Shown here one piece after another: positions 25,021-34,304 of a stretch of DNA of 64,000 nucleotides (the first letter of the stretch is position 1; each line of letters opens with the position of its first letter). Both the position numbers and the translations under genes were made by a program. Source of the DNA: Maribellus luteus (lineage in GTDB: Bacteria > Bacteroidota > Bacteroidia > Bacteroidales > Prolixibacteraceae); the NCBI RefSeq assembly GCF_003576475.1, contig NZ_QWGR01000002.1, positions 310,001 through 374,000 on the forward strand, written 5' to 3'. The notes beneath the pieces were generated by a model that was given only the letters and a program-made list of their open reading frames with translations, was not told the origin of the DNA and did not search any database.

Positions 25021-26628
25021 ATGAAACGACGTACCTTTTTTAAAACCAGTGCGATAAGCGGATCGGTACTGGCGCTTTCCGGAGCGGCTGCGTGTACAAC
25101 AGGTTCCGGAGATTCAGAAACCCCGGTAAACCTTACCGATTTTGAGTTGAACGAAACCACGGTTGCCGGACTTCAGAAAAAGATGGAGGCGGGCGAATTA
25201 ACGGCCGAAAGCCTTTGCCAAAAATACCTCGACCGCATTGAAAAGGTGGATGCGTATCTGAAGTCGGTGATCGAGTTGAACCCGGATGCATTGGAAATAG
25301 CCCGGCAGCTCGACGGCGAGCGGAAAAAGGGGACGATTCGCGGGCCTTTGCACGGAATCCCGGTGTTAATCAAAGACAACATCGATACAGGCGACAAAAT
25401 GATGACCACCGCCGGATCGCTTGCATTGGCGGGGAACGTGGTGGAAAAAGATGCGTTTATTGTAAGAAAGTTACGCGAAGCCGGGGCTGTTCTGTTGGGG
25501 AAGACCAACCTGAGCGAGTGGGCCAATTTCCGCTCGGATAATTCTTCGAGCGGATGGAGCGGCCGGGGCGGACAGGTACGAAATCCTTACTTTTTGGATA
25601 GAAGCCCTTGCGGCTCGAGTTCCGGAACCGGAGCGGCCATTTCGGCCAATTTATGCGCCATCGGAATTGGGACCGAAACCAACGGTTCGATCGTTTGTCC
25701 GTCGGGGAACAACGGCTTGGTGGGAATAAAACCTACGCTGGGTATGTGGAGCCGGCAGGGAATTATTCCGATTGCACACAGCCAGGACACTGCGGGGCCG
25801 ATGTGCCGCAACGTAAGCGATGCTGCCATCTTACTGGGAGCGCTGGCGGAAGCCGACCCGGACGATGCCGAAACTCATCTTGAAAAAGGAAATATTCTGA
25901 AGGATTATACACCTTACCTGAAAGCGGATGGTTTAAAGGGAAAACGCATTGGCGTGGCTTCGCAGATGTTATCGGGCAACCGAAAAGTGAAAGAGCTTTT
26001 TGTGCAGGCTGTCAGCGATTTGCGCGAGGCCGGTGCAGAGGTGCTTGAAGGAGTTGAGTTCGAGCACAACCGGGAATGGAACCGGTTTTCGTACCAGGTT
26101 CTTTTGTACGAGTTTAAAGCCGATTTGAACCAATACCTGGCGGGGCATCCCACAGCTCCGGTGAAAAGTTTGGAAGAGATCATCGCTTTTAACAAAGCGA
26201 ATGCCGCTAAAGAAATGCCGTGGTTCGACCAGGAAATAATGGAAGCCGCGCAGGCCAAAGGCGATTTGACAAGCGAAGAGTACCAGGAAGCTTTGGCAAA
26301 CTCAAAGCTGTTTGCGGGTAAGGAAGGAATCGACAAAGTGATGGAAGAGCACGGGCTGGATGCAATTATCGCGCAAACCAACGGCCCTGCGTGGACCATC
26401 GATTGGGTGAACGGCGATCATTTTAGCGGAGGAAGCTCATCACCTGCCGCTATCTCGGGCTACCCGAACATCACGGTGCCGATGGGCTTTGTGGAAGGGC
26501 TGCCGATTGGCCTCTCCTTTTTCGGGAAAGCCTGGAGCGAGCCTGCGCTTTTGGAAATCGCCTTTTCGTACGAGCAAAAAACAAAGCACCGCAAAGCTCC
26601 CGGATTTCGGAACTCGCTAATGGAGTAA
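25021..26628 (+). CDS. Tat-exported amidase-signature family lipoprotein
   Basis: This 535-residue enzyme has a twin-arginine signal (MKRRTFFKTSAISG) leading to a possible lipobox (GAAAC, Cys25). The amidase signature holds the Ser-cisSer-Lys triad: Lys in LIKDNID, the serine-rich loop CGSSSGTGAAI and the nucleophile in GTETNGSIVCPSG. The family hydrolyses C-N bonds of amides; with export it may act on peptides, cell-wall pieces or environmental amides. The ATG at 25021 begins the signal directly. It is a single gene on the plus strand. Confidence 0.9.
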   Translation: MKRRTFFKTSAISGSVLALSGAAACTTGSGDSETPVNLTDFELNETTVAGLQKKMEAGELTAESLCQKYLDRIEKVDAYLKSVIELNPDALEIARQLDGERKKGTIRGPLHGIPVLIKDNIDTGDKMMTTAGSLALAGNVVEKDAFIVRKLREAGAVLLGKTNLSEWANFRSDNSSSGWSGRGGQVRNPYFLDRSPCGSSSGTGAAISANLCAIGIGTETNGSIVCPSGNNGLVGIKPTLGMWSRQGIIPIAHSQDTAGPMCRNVSDAAILLGALAEADPDDAETHLEKGNILKDYTPYLKADGLKGKRIGVASQMLSGNRKVKELFVQAVSDLREAGAEVLEGVEFEHNREWNRFSYQVLLYEFKADLNQYLAGHPTAPVKSLEEIIAFNKANAAKEMPWFDQEIMEAAQAKGDLTSEEYQEALANSKLFAGKEGIDKVMEEHGLDAIIAQTNGPAWTIDWVNGDHFSGGSSSPAAISGYPNITVPMGFVEGLPIGLSFFGKAWSEPALLEIAFSYEQKTKHRKAPGFRNSLME

Positions 26629-26817
26629 GCATTTATTACATGCGAAATGATTTATTCCTTGTTTTTTAGGTGCTTATTTTATTATTATGCAATGAAATTC
26701 GATTCAGAGCAGTAAGAATGAAGAGTTTGCAATTTATTTGGTAATTTCTGCAATCAAGTTTGGTCTCTTTTCCTTTTGAGAAAAAGAATGTCCCGGATTA
26801 GAGAATAAGAAAAGAGC

Positions 26818-27426
26818 ATGGAGGATTTGAAGAACTGGGCCGGTTTTATCAACGGCGACAAGCAATCCCTTGAGATCATATATACAAAATACTATGATCA
26901 GCTGCTGAATTATGGCCTGAAATTATTCCCTGACCCCGAAATTGTGAAAGACTGTATACAGGATTTGTTTGTAAAACTGTATTCGAGCAAAAACATAAAG
27001 CCAACGATGCATGTGCGGCCGTACCTGTTAAAATCGATCCGGAATATTTTAATTGACAAACTGGCCAAACAGAAATTGCTGGTTTCTGAAAACGATATTT
27101 CGTTTCACATGCCTGTTGACGAAGATGATCTGGAAAAGAAGTTTGGCGGTAACGATGAGGAGTTACTATTGCTCAAAAAGCTGTTGCATTCTTACGATCA
27201 GCTCTCGGACAAGCAAAAGCAAATCCTCTACTTTCGATACATTCAGGAGCTTTCGCATAAAGAAATTGCGGAAATTCTGGATATCAATGAGCAATCGTCG
27301 ATGAATTCGTCGTCAAGAGCCTTGTCGAAATTGCGAAACCTTTTACTGGATAAAGAAAATCAGGCTTTTCTCAGTGGCGATGATCTGAAGAAAAACCTGA
27401 TTCTCTTGTGTATGGTATCGAAGTAG
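26818..27426 (+). CDS. ECF-type RNA polymerase sigma factor
   Basis: This 202-residue protein has sigma region 2 (about 15-85, with DPEIVKDCIQDLFVKLY) and region 4 (about 125-180, DQLSDKQKQILYFRYIQELSHKEIAEIL). Region 3 is missing, as in ECF sigmas of the FecI-like group. It is the only sigma factor near the fecR-susCD operon but is convergent with its last gene: the TAG stop at 27424-27426 directly touches the opposite stop at 27427. It most likely partners the FecR protein encoded at 37955-39031. Confidence 0.9.
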   Translation: MEDLKNWAGFINGDKQSLEIIYTKYYDQLLNYGLKLFPDPEIVKDCIQDLFVKLYSSKNIKPTMHVRPYLLKSIRNILIDKLAKQKLLVSENDISFHMPVDEDDLEKKFGGNDEELLLLKKLLHSYDQLSDKQKQILYFRYIQELSHKEIAEILDINEQSSMNSSSRALSKLRNLLLDKENQAFLSGDDLKKNLILLCMVSK

Positions 27427-28722
27427 CTACTGCCTGGGCAGGGCTTTAAAGTCGATTTCCGGGTGAGCGGCAGAAGACTTTTCGCGGGTGAAAACCGTTT
27501 TGTAAGCCGTGTTTTCGTCAAAGAAACCACAGTTTTTCATTACAAACGATTTCCGGTTTTTTGTAACGCCACCGTAATAGTCGGCGCGGCGTTTGGCGGC
27601 AGCCGTTGCATCGTAGGTAAAGCCAGCCTCGGTTAATTCAATCCATTCACCTTTTTCGGTAACGATCCACTGGTTGGTAAGCTCCACTTTTCGGGTGAGG
27701 TGCCCCTGCGAAGGGATAAAGTTCTCGAGGAACGAATGCGGGCGGGTGTACCACGTTACCTTTTGTGGCCGCGAGAACGAGGCGATCAGCCGCCAGTTGT
27801 TTTGCCCGGGGTCAAAGAACCACGACGTATAAACGGTGGCACCTTCGCGGTTTTGGTCGGGGTGAATGCGCGTCAGAAACCGATAGGTCTTTCCGGCTTT
27901 CCACGGATAGCGCAGGAAGCTTTGTCCTCCTGATCCTTCGCCCCCAAATTCTTTGGTAACCACGTCTTTGCCCTTGCCGAGCATGTGGACCTGGGCTTCT
28001 ACCGGAATTTCTTCGGGGTTATCGGTTGAATAAGGGCTCCAGACCGAAAACAGGATCCTTCTTTCGGTGGGCGAATTTACCTGTATTCCGCAGTATCCTT
28101 CGCCAAAACCATTAACCATGTAGTAAGAACCGATCACATCTTCTTTTTCAGGCACCATCACTTCGTTGTAGAAGTACTCTACGTTTCCGGCCGATTCGGG
28201 AATCGGGTACGAAAGATGAACCGAGGGGCCACGTCGGCCAAAATAGAAATTCTCGGGTTCGCGCACAAAAATCAGCGGCTCCTGTGCTGCTTCGCCTTCA
28301 ATTATAAGGTCAGAAATATCTGCAAAAACAGAACCTGTGCGTGTTTTGCCTTTGAAATCAATACGTACATGCTGGTTTTCTTTTACCGTTGTGCTTCCCA
28401 CTTTAATGGTTTCCCACGCAGGGTTATCAAGGGTAAGTTTGTGCGCTTTCCCGTTTATGGATACTTCAATTTCGGATTTGCCTTCGGGTGTGCGGGTTTT
28501 CAACGCTATGTCCAGGTTTCCGCTGTGGCCTGTTTTAAACCAGCAGGAAATTACGGCAGTTTTATCGTCCCAGGCGGAAAGGCCGTTTTTGTTGATATCA
28601 ACGGTTCCCGCTTTTTGGGTAACATAAGCATTCCCGCCAAGTGGAATATTTACTGCTGAACCGGCTGAAAATACCTGGTTCACGTTCAGAATAATAAAAA
28701 GAATAAGAACTAAATGCTTCAT
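27427..28722 (-). CDS. Secreted DUF5077/DUF3472 protein
   Basis: This 431-residue protein has a signal peptide (MKHLVLILFIILNVNQVFSAG). Residues about 25-140 fit a DUF5077-like beta-sandwich, and about 180-400 fit DUF3472 (GYCGIQVNSPTERRILFSVWSPYSTDNP, GGQSFLRYPWKAGKTYRFLTR). These pairs occur in polysaccharide-utilisation loci and probably bind or process carbohydrate outside the cell. It is the last gene of the fecR-susCD operon, 147 bases after the M60 gene. That gap contains a GGTATGC/GCATACC hairpin. Confidence 0.85.
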   Translation of the reverse strand: MKHLVLILFIILNVNQVFSAGSAVNIPLGGNAYVTQKAGTVDINKNGLSAWDDKTAVISCWFKTGHSGNLDIALKTRTPEGKSEIEVSINGKAHKLTLDNPAWETIKVGSTTVKENQHVRIDFKGKTRTGSVFADISDLIIEGEAAQEPLIFVREPENFYFGRRGPSVHLSYPIPESAGNVEYFYNEVMVPEKEDVIGSYYMVNGFGEGYCGIQVNSPTERRILFSVWSPYSTDNPEEIPVEAQVHMLGKGKDVVTKEFGGEGSGGQSFLRYPWKAGKTYRFLTRIHPDQNREGATVYTSWFFDPGQNNWRLIASFSRPQKVTWYTRPHSFLENFIPSQGHLTRKVELTNQWIVTEKGEWIELTEAGFTYDATAAAKRRADYYGGVTKNRKSFVMKNCGFFDENTAYKTVFTREKSSAAHPEIDFKALPRQ

Positions 28723-28800
28723 TTTATTTTGCTTGCTTTTACTATTAGCGATTCAAGAGATCGAATTTACTTCTTTTTTTTGAGGAGCCCCGCCGAGGCA

Positions 28801-28829
28801 GGTATGCGCCGTTTGAAAAGCTGCATACC
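28801..28829 (-). promoter_or_regulatory. Hairpin between M60 and DUF3472 genes
   Basis: GGTATGC (28801-28807) and GCATACC (28823-28829) form a 7-bp stem with a 15-base loop inside the operon. No T-run follows on the minus strand, so it may be an RNA processing or stability element rather than a terminator. Confidence 0.4.
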
Positions 28830-28869
28830 GCCTTTGCCTGAAGGGACTACCTTTCTCTGTTATTGCTGT

Positions 28870-31098
28870 TTATTTGTAGTTGGAGACGTTGTTGTCAGTT
28901 ATTGAATAAATGTTGTTATGCGCGGGTTGCGGATAGTTTTTAGCGGCAATCTCCGCTTTCAGCTCGTTAATTTGCTGCTGGGTGATGGTGAATTGCCTGG
29001 TTGCATAATCGTTCACCGTTATGTCTATGGGCGTAAGAAAACCCCAGGCTTCAAAGAAAGCCGTCAGGTCGAGGTTGGCAATGCGGCAGGTGGCACGCAC
29101 AAAATCGAGCTGATAAAAGCCATCGTTTGTGGCCTGTGAATTATCCTGGTTCCGCATGTATTCATACAGATCTTTGTAGAAATCCTGTTTCCCCAGTGCA
29201 TCCATCAGGTACAGTTTCAGCTGCCAGAAAGGAATAAGTTTTACAAATACGTCACCGTTTTGGTTGTGGGGAATGCCTTTGTTCACGAGCTCGTTGAATC
29301 CTTTGTTGTATCGGTCGTCAGAGATCAGGCGCGAGGTATTGCCCCACGAAGTTTGTACGTGCAAAGAGTGAATGTTGGTGGTGACTTCGGTCATGCCAAT
29401 CCACTTCAGACCGGGCCGGGTTTGGTTGGAGTGACCCACTTCGTGTGCCGGTCCCCAGGGAGATGTGGTGAGTTTATTCAGACTGCACAGGTCGTTCATT
29501 GTTCCTGTTACATAAGCAGTACGGTAGCTGGTCGAATACATGTAACTATCAGTATAAACCACGTGGAAATACATGCGGTTGTTAAAGGTTTTGTTGTATT
29601 TGAACAGCCCCATAAATTCCCATTCCAGGCGAACCAGGTCGTCGTATTTGTTGATCAATGCCAGCCCGTCGGGGGTATTCTCCCGGAATTTTTCGGTGGG
29701 GAAAGTTAAGTGCGCATATTTTCCCAGAACATCAAAATGCTTGTAGCTTGCGTGGCTTAAAAGCCTGTTCCAATCCTCGGAATTGTGTTTCTGACTGTCG
29801 AAGTAGCCATTTATTGTGCCGGTTACAAAGTTGATTTTTACCGGACTTTCGGTGGCGGACCCGGTGTGGTACATCACGTAAACCAAACCCCCGGAAGTAA
29901 TGTTGATCTTGTTTAATCCGTTGGCAACGGGATAGGAGTTTCCGCCAAAGCCATTTTCCAAATCCTGGATCACAATGGATACATTTTTATGGTCCGGGTT
30001 ATTGGCAAAAAAGATGAGTTCGTCTCCGGTAGAAGCAGAGATTCCGGTGGGGTTATCGCGCAAACTATAGGTGCTGGTTTTGTTTATTTGGGCCATTACG
30101 GCAGGATCCTGCCACGGGCGGTATTCCTGAATTCTGAATTCCTGGTTGTATTCTCCGCGGAAAATTTCCAGTGCCATGTCTTTGAAAAAGTCGTTTGGGA
30201 TAGCCATTACAGCCGATTCGCTTGTCCCAGGTTTTAGCTCAGAGCAACTGTTGTCAGTAAAAATCGATAGATAATCGAAATTGTCCGGGTTTTTCCGGTA
30301 GAATTCCATTTCGGCGCAGGAAACAAAACCCTGGCCGTCGCCGGCTCCTGATTTTACCACCAGCTGAATCGTAACAGGTTTGCTGATGGGGGTAGAAAAT
30401 GTTACGCGGCTTGATGCTGAACTACCGTTGAAATTGTAATCTCCGTATTTGGTAAGGGTGGAATTGTCTTCGGTAGCTATCCACAATTCAAATTCTTTAA
30501 TGTGTCCGTTTGAGCCGCTTTGGCGTGGGTAGTAAACAAAATAATCGATTGTTGAAACGTTCGAGAAATGATAGCTCAAAGTAATGGGGAAGTAATTTTC
30601 GCCGGAGTTATTCCAGTTGGAGTGATAGATGGTGGTGTAGTTTCCGTCGAGCGATTTATCAATATTGGAGCCTGATTGGAACGAAGAAGTTTCGGCGCTT
30701 GAAACCGCAACTTTTATATCGTCTTTAATATCTCCCTGGTACGAATCGAGCCCCGATTGGGAGACCGAGAACGATTTTTTGAGTTCGCCGGCTTTTACAG
30801 AAACAATTGCTGCACGCTGGTCTGACTGTTGGTTGGTGGTGGTTTCTACTGTAATTACTCCGTTGGCATAAGTGGCGGTACACCAGCTAACACCCGACTC
30901 GCAGGTAAGCGGAGATTGATTGGTGCTAACATTTACGGTTTGTGTAGAACCAATGCGGCTGAACGCTAGTTGTGAGGCTTCAATTTCCAGTTTGGGAATC
31001 TCAACGGGTTCTTCCAGTTTGTCTTTTGAACACGAGATATTGAACATTAAAAGTGCCGCAAAAAAAGCGATAAAGGATTTTCTTTTCGTTCTGCACAT
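28870..31098 (-). CDS. M60-family (mucin-type) metallopeptidase with BACON and discoidin domains
   Basis: This 742-residue surface lipoprotein (Cys23 after LLMFNIS) has a BACON domain (about 35-115, ending KSFSVSQSG), an F5/8 type C discoidin domain (about 125-267) and a C-terminal peptidase M60 domain. The zinc motif HEVGHSNQ near residue 550 fits HExGHxxQ, and MTEVTTNIHSLHVQ supplies the downstream glutamate. M60 enzymes cut heavily O-glycosylated proteins such as mucins; BACON and discoidin domains bind glycans. Placed behind susCD, it points to a glycoprotein as the substrate of the locus. Confidence 0.9.
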   Translation of the reverse strand: MCRTKRKSFIAFFAALLMFNISCSKDKLEEPVEIPKLEIEASQLAFSRIGSTQTVNVSTNQSPLTCESGVSWCTATYANGVITVETTTNQQSDQRAAIVSVKAGELKKSFSVSQSGLDSYQGDIKDDIKVAVSSAETSSFQSGSNIDKSLDGNYTTIYHSNWNNSGENYFPITLSYHFSNVSTIDYFVYYPRQSGSNGHIKEFELWIATEDNSTLTKYGDYNFNGSSASSRVTFSTPISKPVTIQLVVKSGAGDGQGFVSCAEMEFYRKNPDNFDYLSIFTDNSCSELKPGTSESAVMAIPNDFFKDMALEIFRGEYNQEFRIQEYRPWQDPAVMAQINKTSTYSLRDNPTGISASTGDELIFFANNPDHKNVSIVIQDLENGFGGNSYPVANGLNKINITSGGLVYVMYHTGSATESPVKINFVTGTINGYFDSQKHNSEDWNRLLSHASYKHFDVLGKYAHLTFPTEKFRENTPDGLALINKYDDLVRLEWEFMGLFKYNKTFNNRMYFHVVYTDSYMYSTSYRTAYVTGTMNDLCSLNKLTTSPWGPAHEVGHSNQTRPGLKWIGMTEVTTNIHSLHVQTSWGNTSRLISDDRYNKGFNELVNKGIPHNQNGDVFVKLIPFWQLKLYLMDALGKQDFYKDLYEYMRNQDNSQATNDGFYQLDFVRATCRIANLDLTAFFEAWGFLTPIDITVNDYATRQFTITQQQINELKAEIAAKNYPQPAHNNIYSITDNNVSNYK

Positions 31099-31178
31099 AG
31101 TTTTTGATTGATGTTAGTTTAATTGAAGGAAGAAGTTTTACGCCGGTTAAAGCGTAAAACTTCTGTAATAGTACTATA

Positions 31179-32333
31179 TTATTCTTGTCCGTAAACATTC
31201 ATTTCTGCAACCATCGCAAAATTGTTGGCTCCTTTGTATTCAGGTCCAAAATAAACTTTTACATACCTGGCTTTCGGGTTATTCGTCAGTCGGTAGGTTT
31301 GTTCGTCATTTGTCCCGGAATTAAAGGCATATGCACCTTGATCTTCCCAATTCCATGTAGTTGGGTCAGTGAGATCGGTTGCTCCGGCTTCAGGACATGT
31401 TAAGAACTGCTGTCCTTTTTGTCCACGACCGTCTCCCTGACGACGAATCATGCCAATTCGGCTAATCGTTACTTCTTTCCCAAGATCAATGATGAAGAAA
31501 TGGGGGTAAGTTGAACCGAAAGCAGACCAGCTGGCATGCCAAAAAGTACTGATTTCATCATCGAAAACAGCCAGGACATTTGCATCAGTCTGCTGTGAAC
31601 TATAACCAATTGTTTCGTAAGGAGAATTGGCATCAAACCCAGGGACAGTCCAGGTGTCTTTGGAAATTTGTGATTCCGCCAAAGGTGTAATGTCAAATGA
31701 AACAGGTTCAGAGCTGTTTTTATATTGGTCAGATACAGTTACTTCAAATGTTATCGGGTCGGCGGGAAGATTGGTAATAAAATCTTTGCCTGTGTCACTG
31801 GAAGTAAATTTTATCGTTTCTCTGGCAGTTGGATTTTCAGGATCAGGATAAGTAACCGAAATCACCAGCGTTTTTCCGGTTTCGTTCACCCACGAAATAA
31901 TACCGCCACCAAAATCGGGAACAACCGATATGGTTGAGATTACTTCGTTGTAGGCAGGAGGAAGAGGTGCTTTCGAAATTGTAACCGGCTCTGATTTTCC
32001 GCCTTGTATGTTGCAGGATGCCAACTTAAACAGGTATTCGTTGGTGTCAGCAAACCCGTCAATAGTGGCAGTTACATAACCGGAAACAGAATCCAGATTG
32101 AATTTGGATATATTCTTGCTAAAATCCTGTCCGCCTATTGTATAGGTGATGTTTACGTAATCGATTCCTTCGCCTGAGGGCAATCCCCATTTTAACACTA
32201 CTGCACCATAATCGGCTTCTGCCGCCAAGTCAACTACTTGTCCCGGGATGTGCACATTTTCGTCGTCGTCGCTACATGAAGCAACAAACAGGAAAATGGA
32301 AAGCAGGTAAAATATATTGATTATTTTCTTCAT
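31179..32333 (-). CDS. SusD-associated surface lipoprotein with Fn3-like and discoidin-like domains
   Basis: This 384-residue lipoprotein has a signal ending VASCSDDDEN (Cys20). Residues 30-125 are a fibronectin-like domain (VVDLAAEADYGAVVLKWGLP), a second beta-sandwich follows to about 220, and residues 235-384 are a discoidin-like DUF5000 domain (DEISTFWHASWSAFGSTYPHFFIIDLGK, KARYVKVYFGPEYKGAN). Such DUF4959/DUF5126/DUF5000 proteins are surface glycan-binding proteins next to SusD. It lies 62 bases after susD in the operon. Confidence 0.85.
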   Translation of the reverse strand: MKKIINIFYLLSIFLFVASCSDDDENVHIPGQVVDLAAEADYGAVVLKWGLPSGEGIDYVNITYTIGGQDFSKNISKFNLDSVSGYVTATIDGFADTNEYLFKLASCNIQGGKSEPVTISKAPLPPAYNEVISTISVVPDFGGGIISWVNETGKTLVISVTYPDPENPTARETIKFTSSDTGKDFITNLPADPITFEVTVSDQYKNSSEPVSFDITPLAESQISKDTWTVPGFDANSPYETIGYSSQQTDANVLAVFDDEISTFWHASWSAFGSTYPHFFIIDLGKEVTISRIGMIRRQGDGRGQKGQQFLTCPEAGATDLTDPTTWNWEDQGAYAFNSGTNDEQTYRLTNNPKARYVKVYFGPEYKGANNFAMVAEMNVYGQE

Positions 32334-32395
32334 CTATTTAAAGTTTAAAGTCGTGTTATTGAAATATTCATTAACTATCTTTTTTATTCCCGAAA

Positions 32396-34300
32396 TTAAT
32401 AGCCGGGGTTTTGAACCAGGAACTGGTTTTTCTCAATATCCCCGATCGGAATAGGCATCAGGTAATGTTGCGGAGTTCGGAATACCCGGGTAAAATTCAC
32501 ATCCACAACATTGAAGAATCCGGCATCGGTTGATTGAGAGTAATCCATTCCCTGTGCTTTCATGTTAAAATATTTGGTGCCCAGCAACCATCTTCTTACA
32601 TCCCAGAAGCGTTGGTTTTCCAAATACAATTCAATGGTTCTTTCCTGGCGAACGATTTGGCGCATTTTGGCCTGGTCGAGTGTGGCGCCGGTGGCAGCCC
32701 ATGCTTCGTCAATGGTTGGAATGCCTGCTCTGGTCCTGATTCGGTCGATGTATTCCTTTGCTGTTTCCAGGTTGCTTGCACCTCCCACTTCAATGAGTGC
32801 TTCGGCATAATCCAGGTATAACTCTCCCAAACGGATAATTGGCCAGGGATAATTGATGATACTTCCACCTGTTGCTCTTGAGAACGAAGGATGAACACCT
32901 TTTTTGTTCAGGTAACCGGAAGGAGCATAGTTGTTGGTCCGGGTTTTAACTCCGCAGTTGTCGTCTTTGCGGAAGCTTACCAGCATTCTGTTTCGGTTGT
33001 CAGCTGTTACTCCCGGGTCGTTGGTGTAAGCATACAGCTCGTAATAACTGTTGTGGTATGCTATCCAGGCATAAAAGCGGGGTTCTCTCCCCATGTTTAG
33101 ATTAAGAGTATTTCCCGAGCCATGTGTTAAGTCGGTTTGATTGCTGTATTCGAAAGCACTTTCAAAATCATAGCTGGGATCTTCATCAATCGGCAGTCCG
33201 TTTTTTGTATAGAATGATTTTATCATAGTGAGAGTGGGAGCTACCCCGTTCCACGATCCACCGTTTGTTGCATTCCAGGGGGTACTTTTTCTTTGCAATG
33301 AATAATAATTTTCGGGGCGTGTATCAGCCCAGATAATTTCAGGGGTGTGGCGGTCGGTGATGGCCATTCGGAGCGTTTTTTCAACACTGTTCGAAGGTTC
33401 GGCCAACGTAGCAGGTACATCACCTTCCTGGAACAAACGAATGCCATTATCTTCTGCTGCATCTATTGCCGTTTTTGCTGCATCGGCTGCTTTTTGCCAT
33501 TTTGAAGCGTCATAAGTCGTATTCATCAATGCCGTTCCATCAGCATTTTTTACCTGGGCTAAAGCCCCCGAGATATCGTCAGCATCAGGGTCGGAGTAGT
33601 AAACCGATCCACCGTTGAACTGGGGTGAAGCGGCATACAGGAACATTCTGGCTTTAATGGCAAGCGCTGCCGGTTTGGTAGCCCGTCCAAAGCTGGTTTC
33701 TTCCTGTTCGTTGGGCAAGCCCAAAGCAATGGCCTCGTCAAACTTGTCGGCTACCCACTGAACACATTCATCATACGGAGAACGGGCCGGGAAATTTTCT
33801 GCAGGAGTATTTACTGCAAACGATTCTTTAATCAGGATGGTCGGTCCATAATTTTTAACCAGAATGTAGTGATAGTAGGCAATTAAGAAAGTGGCTTCGG
33901 CTTTGTATTCCTGCTTGTCTTTCTCGTCCATCAGGGGAACAGCGTCAATATTTTCCAGTAGCAAATAACATTGCCGGATACCCTGAAAAAGTGTATTCCA
34001 GTAAGAAATAACCGGGTTGCTGGCTGTATAGTTTCCTTTTGGAAAGTTGGCAAAAGTTTCGTGCTCGAAAGCGGTTACTACCTCATCGGCCGTAAACATG
34101 TCAATGGAAGCTGTTTGATGCCTTGGGTTAGGTAGATACGAATAGCAGGAATAAAGATATCTCCTGGCCGCTTCTGAATCTTTGAAAGCATCCTTGTCGT
34201 TGGCCGTTTCGGTTGGTACAATGTCAAGATAATCACAACTGAAAAGAGACAGTACCAAGAGTATTGAAGAAATAATGTATTTAAATTTCATCCTGTTCAA
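32396..34300 (-). CDS. SusD/RagB-family surface nutrient-binding lipoprotein
   Basis: This 634-residue protein has a lipoprotein signal (LLVLSLFSCDYLDIVPTE, Cys about 22). The N-terminal TPR-rich SusD part and the C-terminal RagB part (AKEYIDRIRTRAGIP, RQERTIELYLENQRFWDVRRWLLG) are complete. It caps the SusC pore outside and captures the glycan or glycopeptide. It starts four bases after the susC stop. An ATG three codons in (MKFKYIIS) is an equally good start. Confidence 0.95.
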   Translation of the reverse strand: MNRMKFKYIISSILLVLSLFSCDYLDIVPTETANDKDAFKDSEAARRYLYSCYSYLPNPRHQTASIDMFTADEVVTAFEHETFANFPKGNYTASNPVISYWNTLFQGIRQCYLLLENIDAVPLMDEKDKQEYKAEATFLIAYYHYILVKNYGPTILIKESFAVNTPAENFPARSPYDECVQWVADKFDEAIALGLPNEQEETSFGRATKPAALAIKARMFLYAASPQFNGGSVYYSDPDADDISGALAQVKNADGTALMNTTYDASKWQKAADAAKTAIDAAEDNGIRLFQEGDVPATLAEPSNSVEKTLRMAITDRHTPEIIWADTRPENYYSLQRKSTPWNATNGGSWNGVAPTLTMIKSFYTKNGLPIDEDPSYDFESAFEYSNQTDLTHGSGNTLNLNMGREPRFYAWIAYHNSYYELYAYTNDPGVTADNRNRMLVSFRKDDNCGVKTRTNNYAPSGYLNKKGVHPSFSRATGGSIINYPWPIIRLGELYLDYAEALIEVGGASNLETAKEYIDRIRTRAGIPTIDEAWAATGATLDQAKMRQIVRQERTIELYLENQRFWDVRRWLLGTKYFNMKAQGMDYSQSTDAGFFNVVDVNFTRVFRTPQHYLMPIPIGDIEKNQFLVQNPGY

Positions 34301-34304
34301 AATT

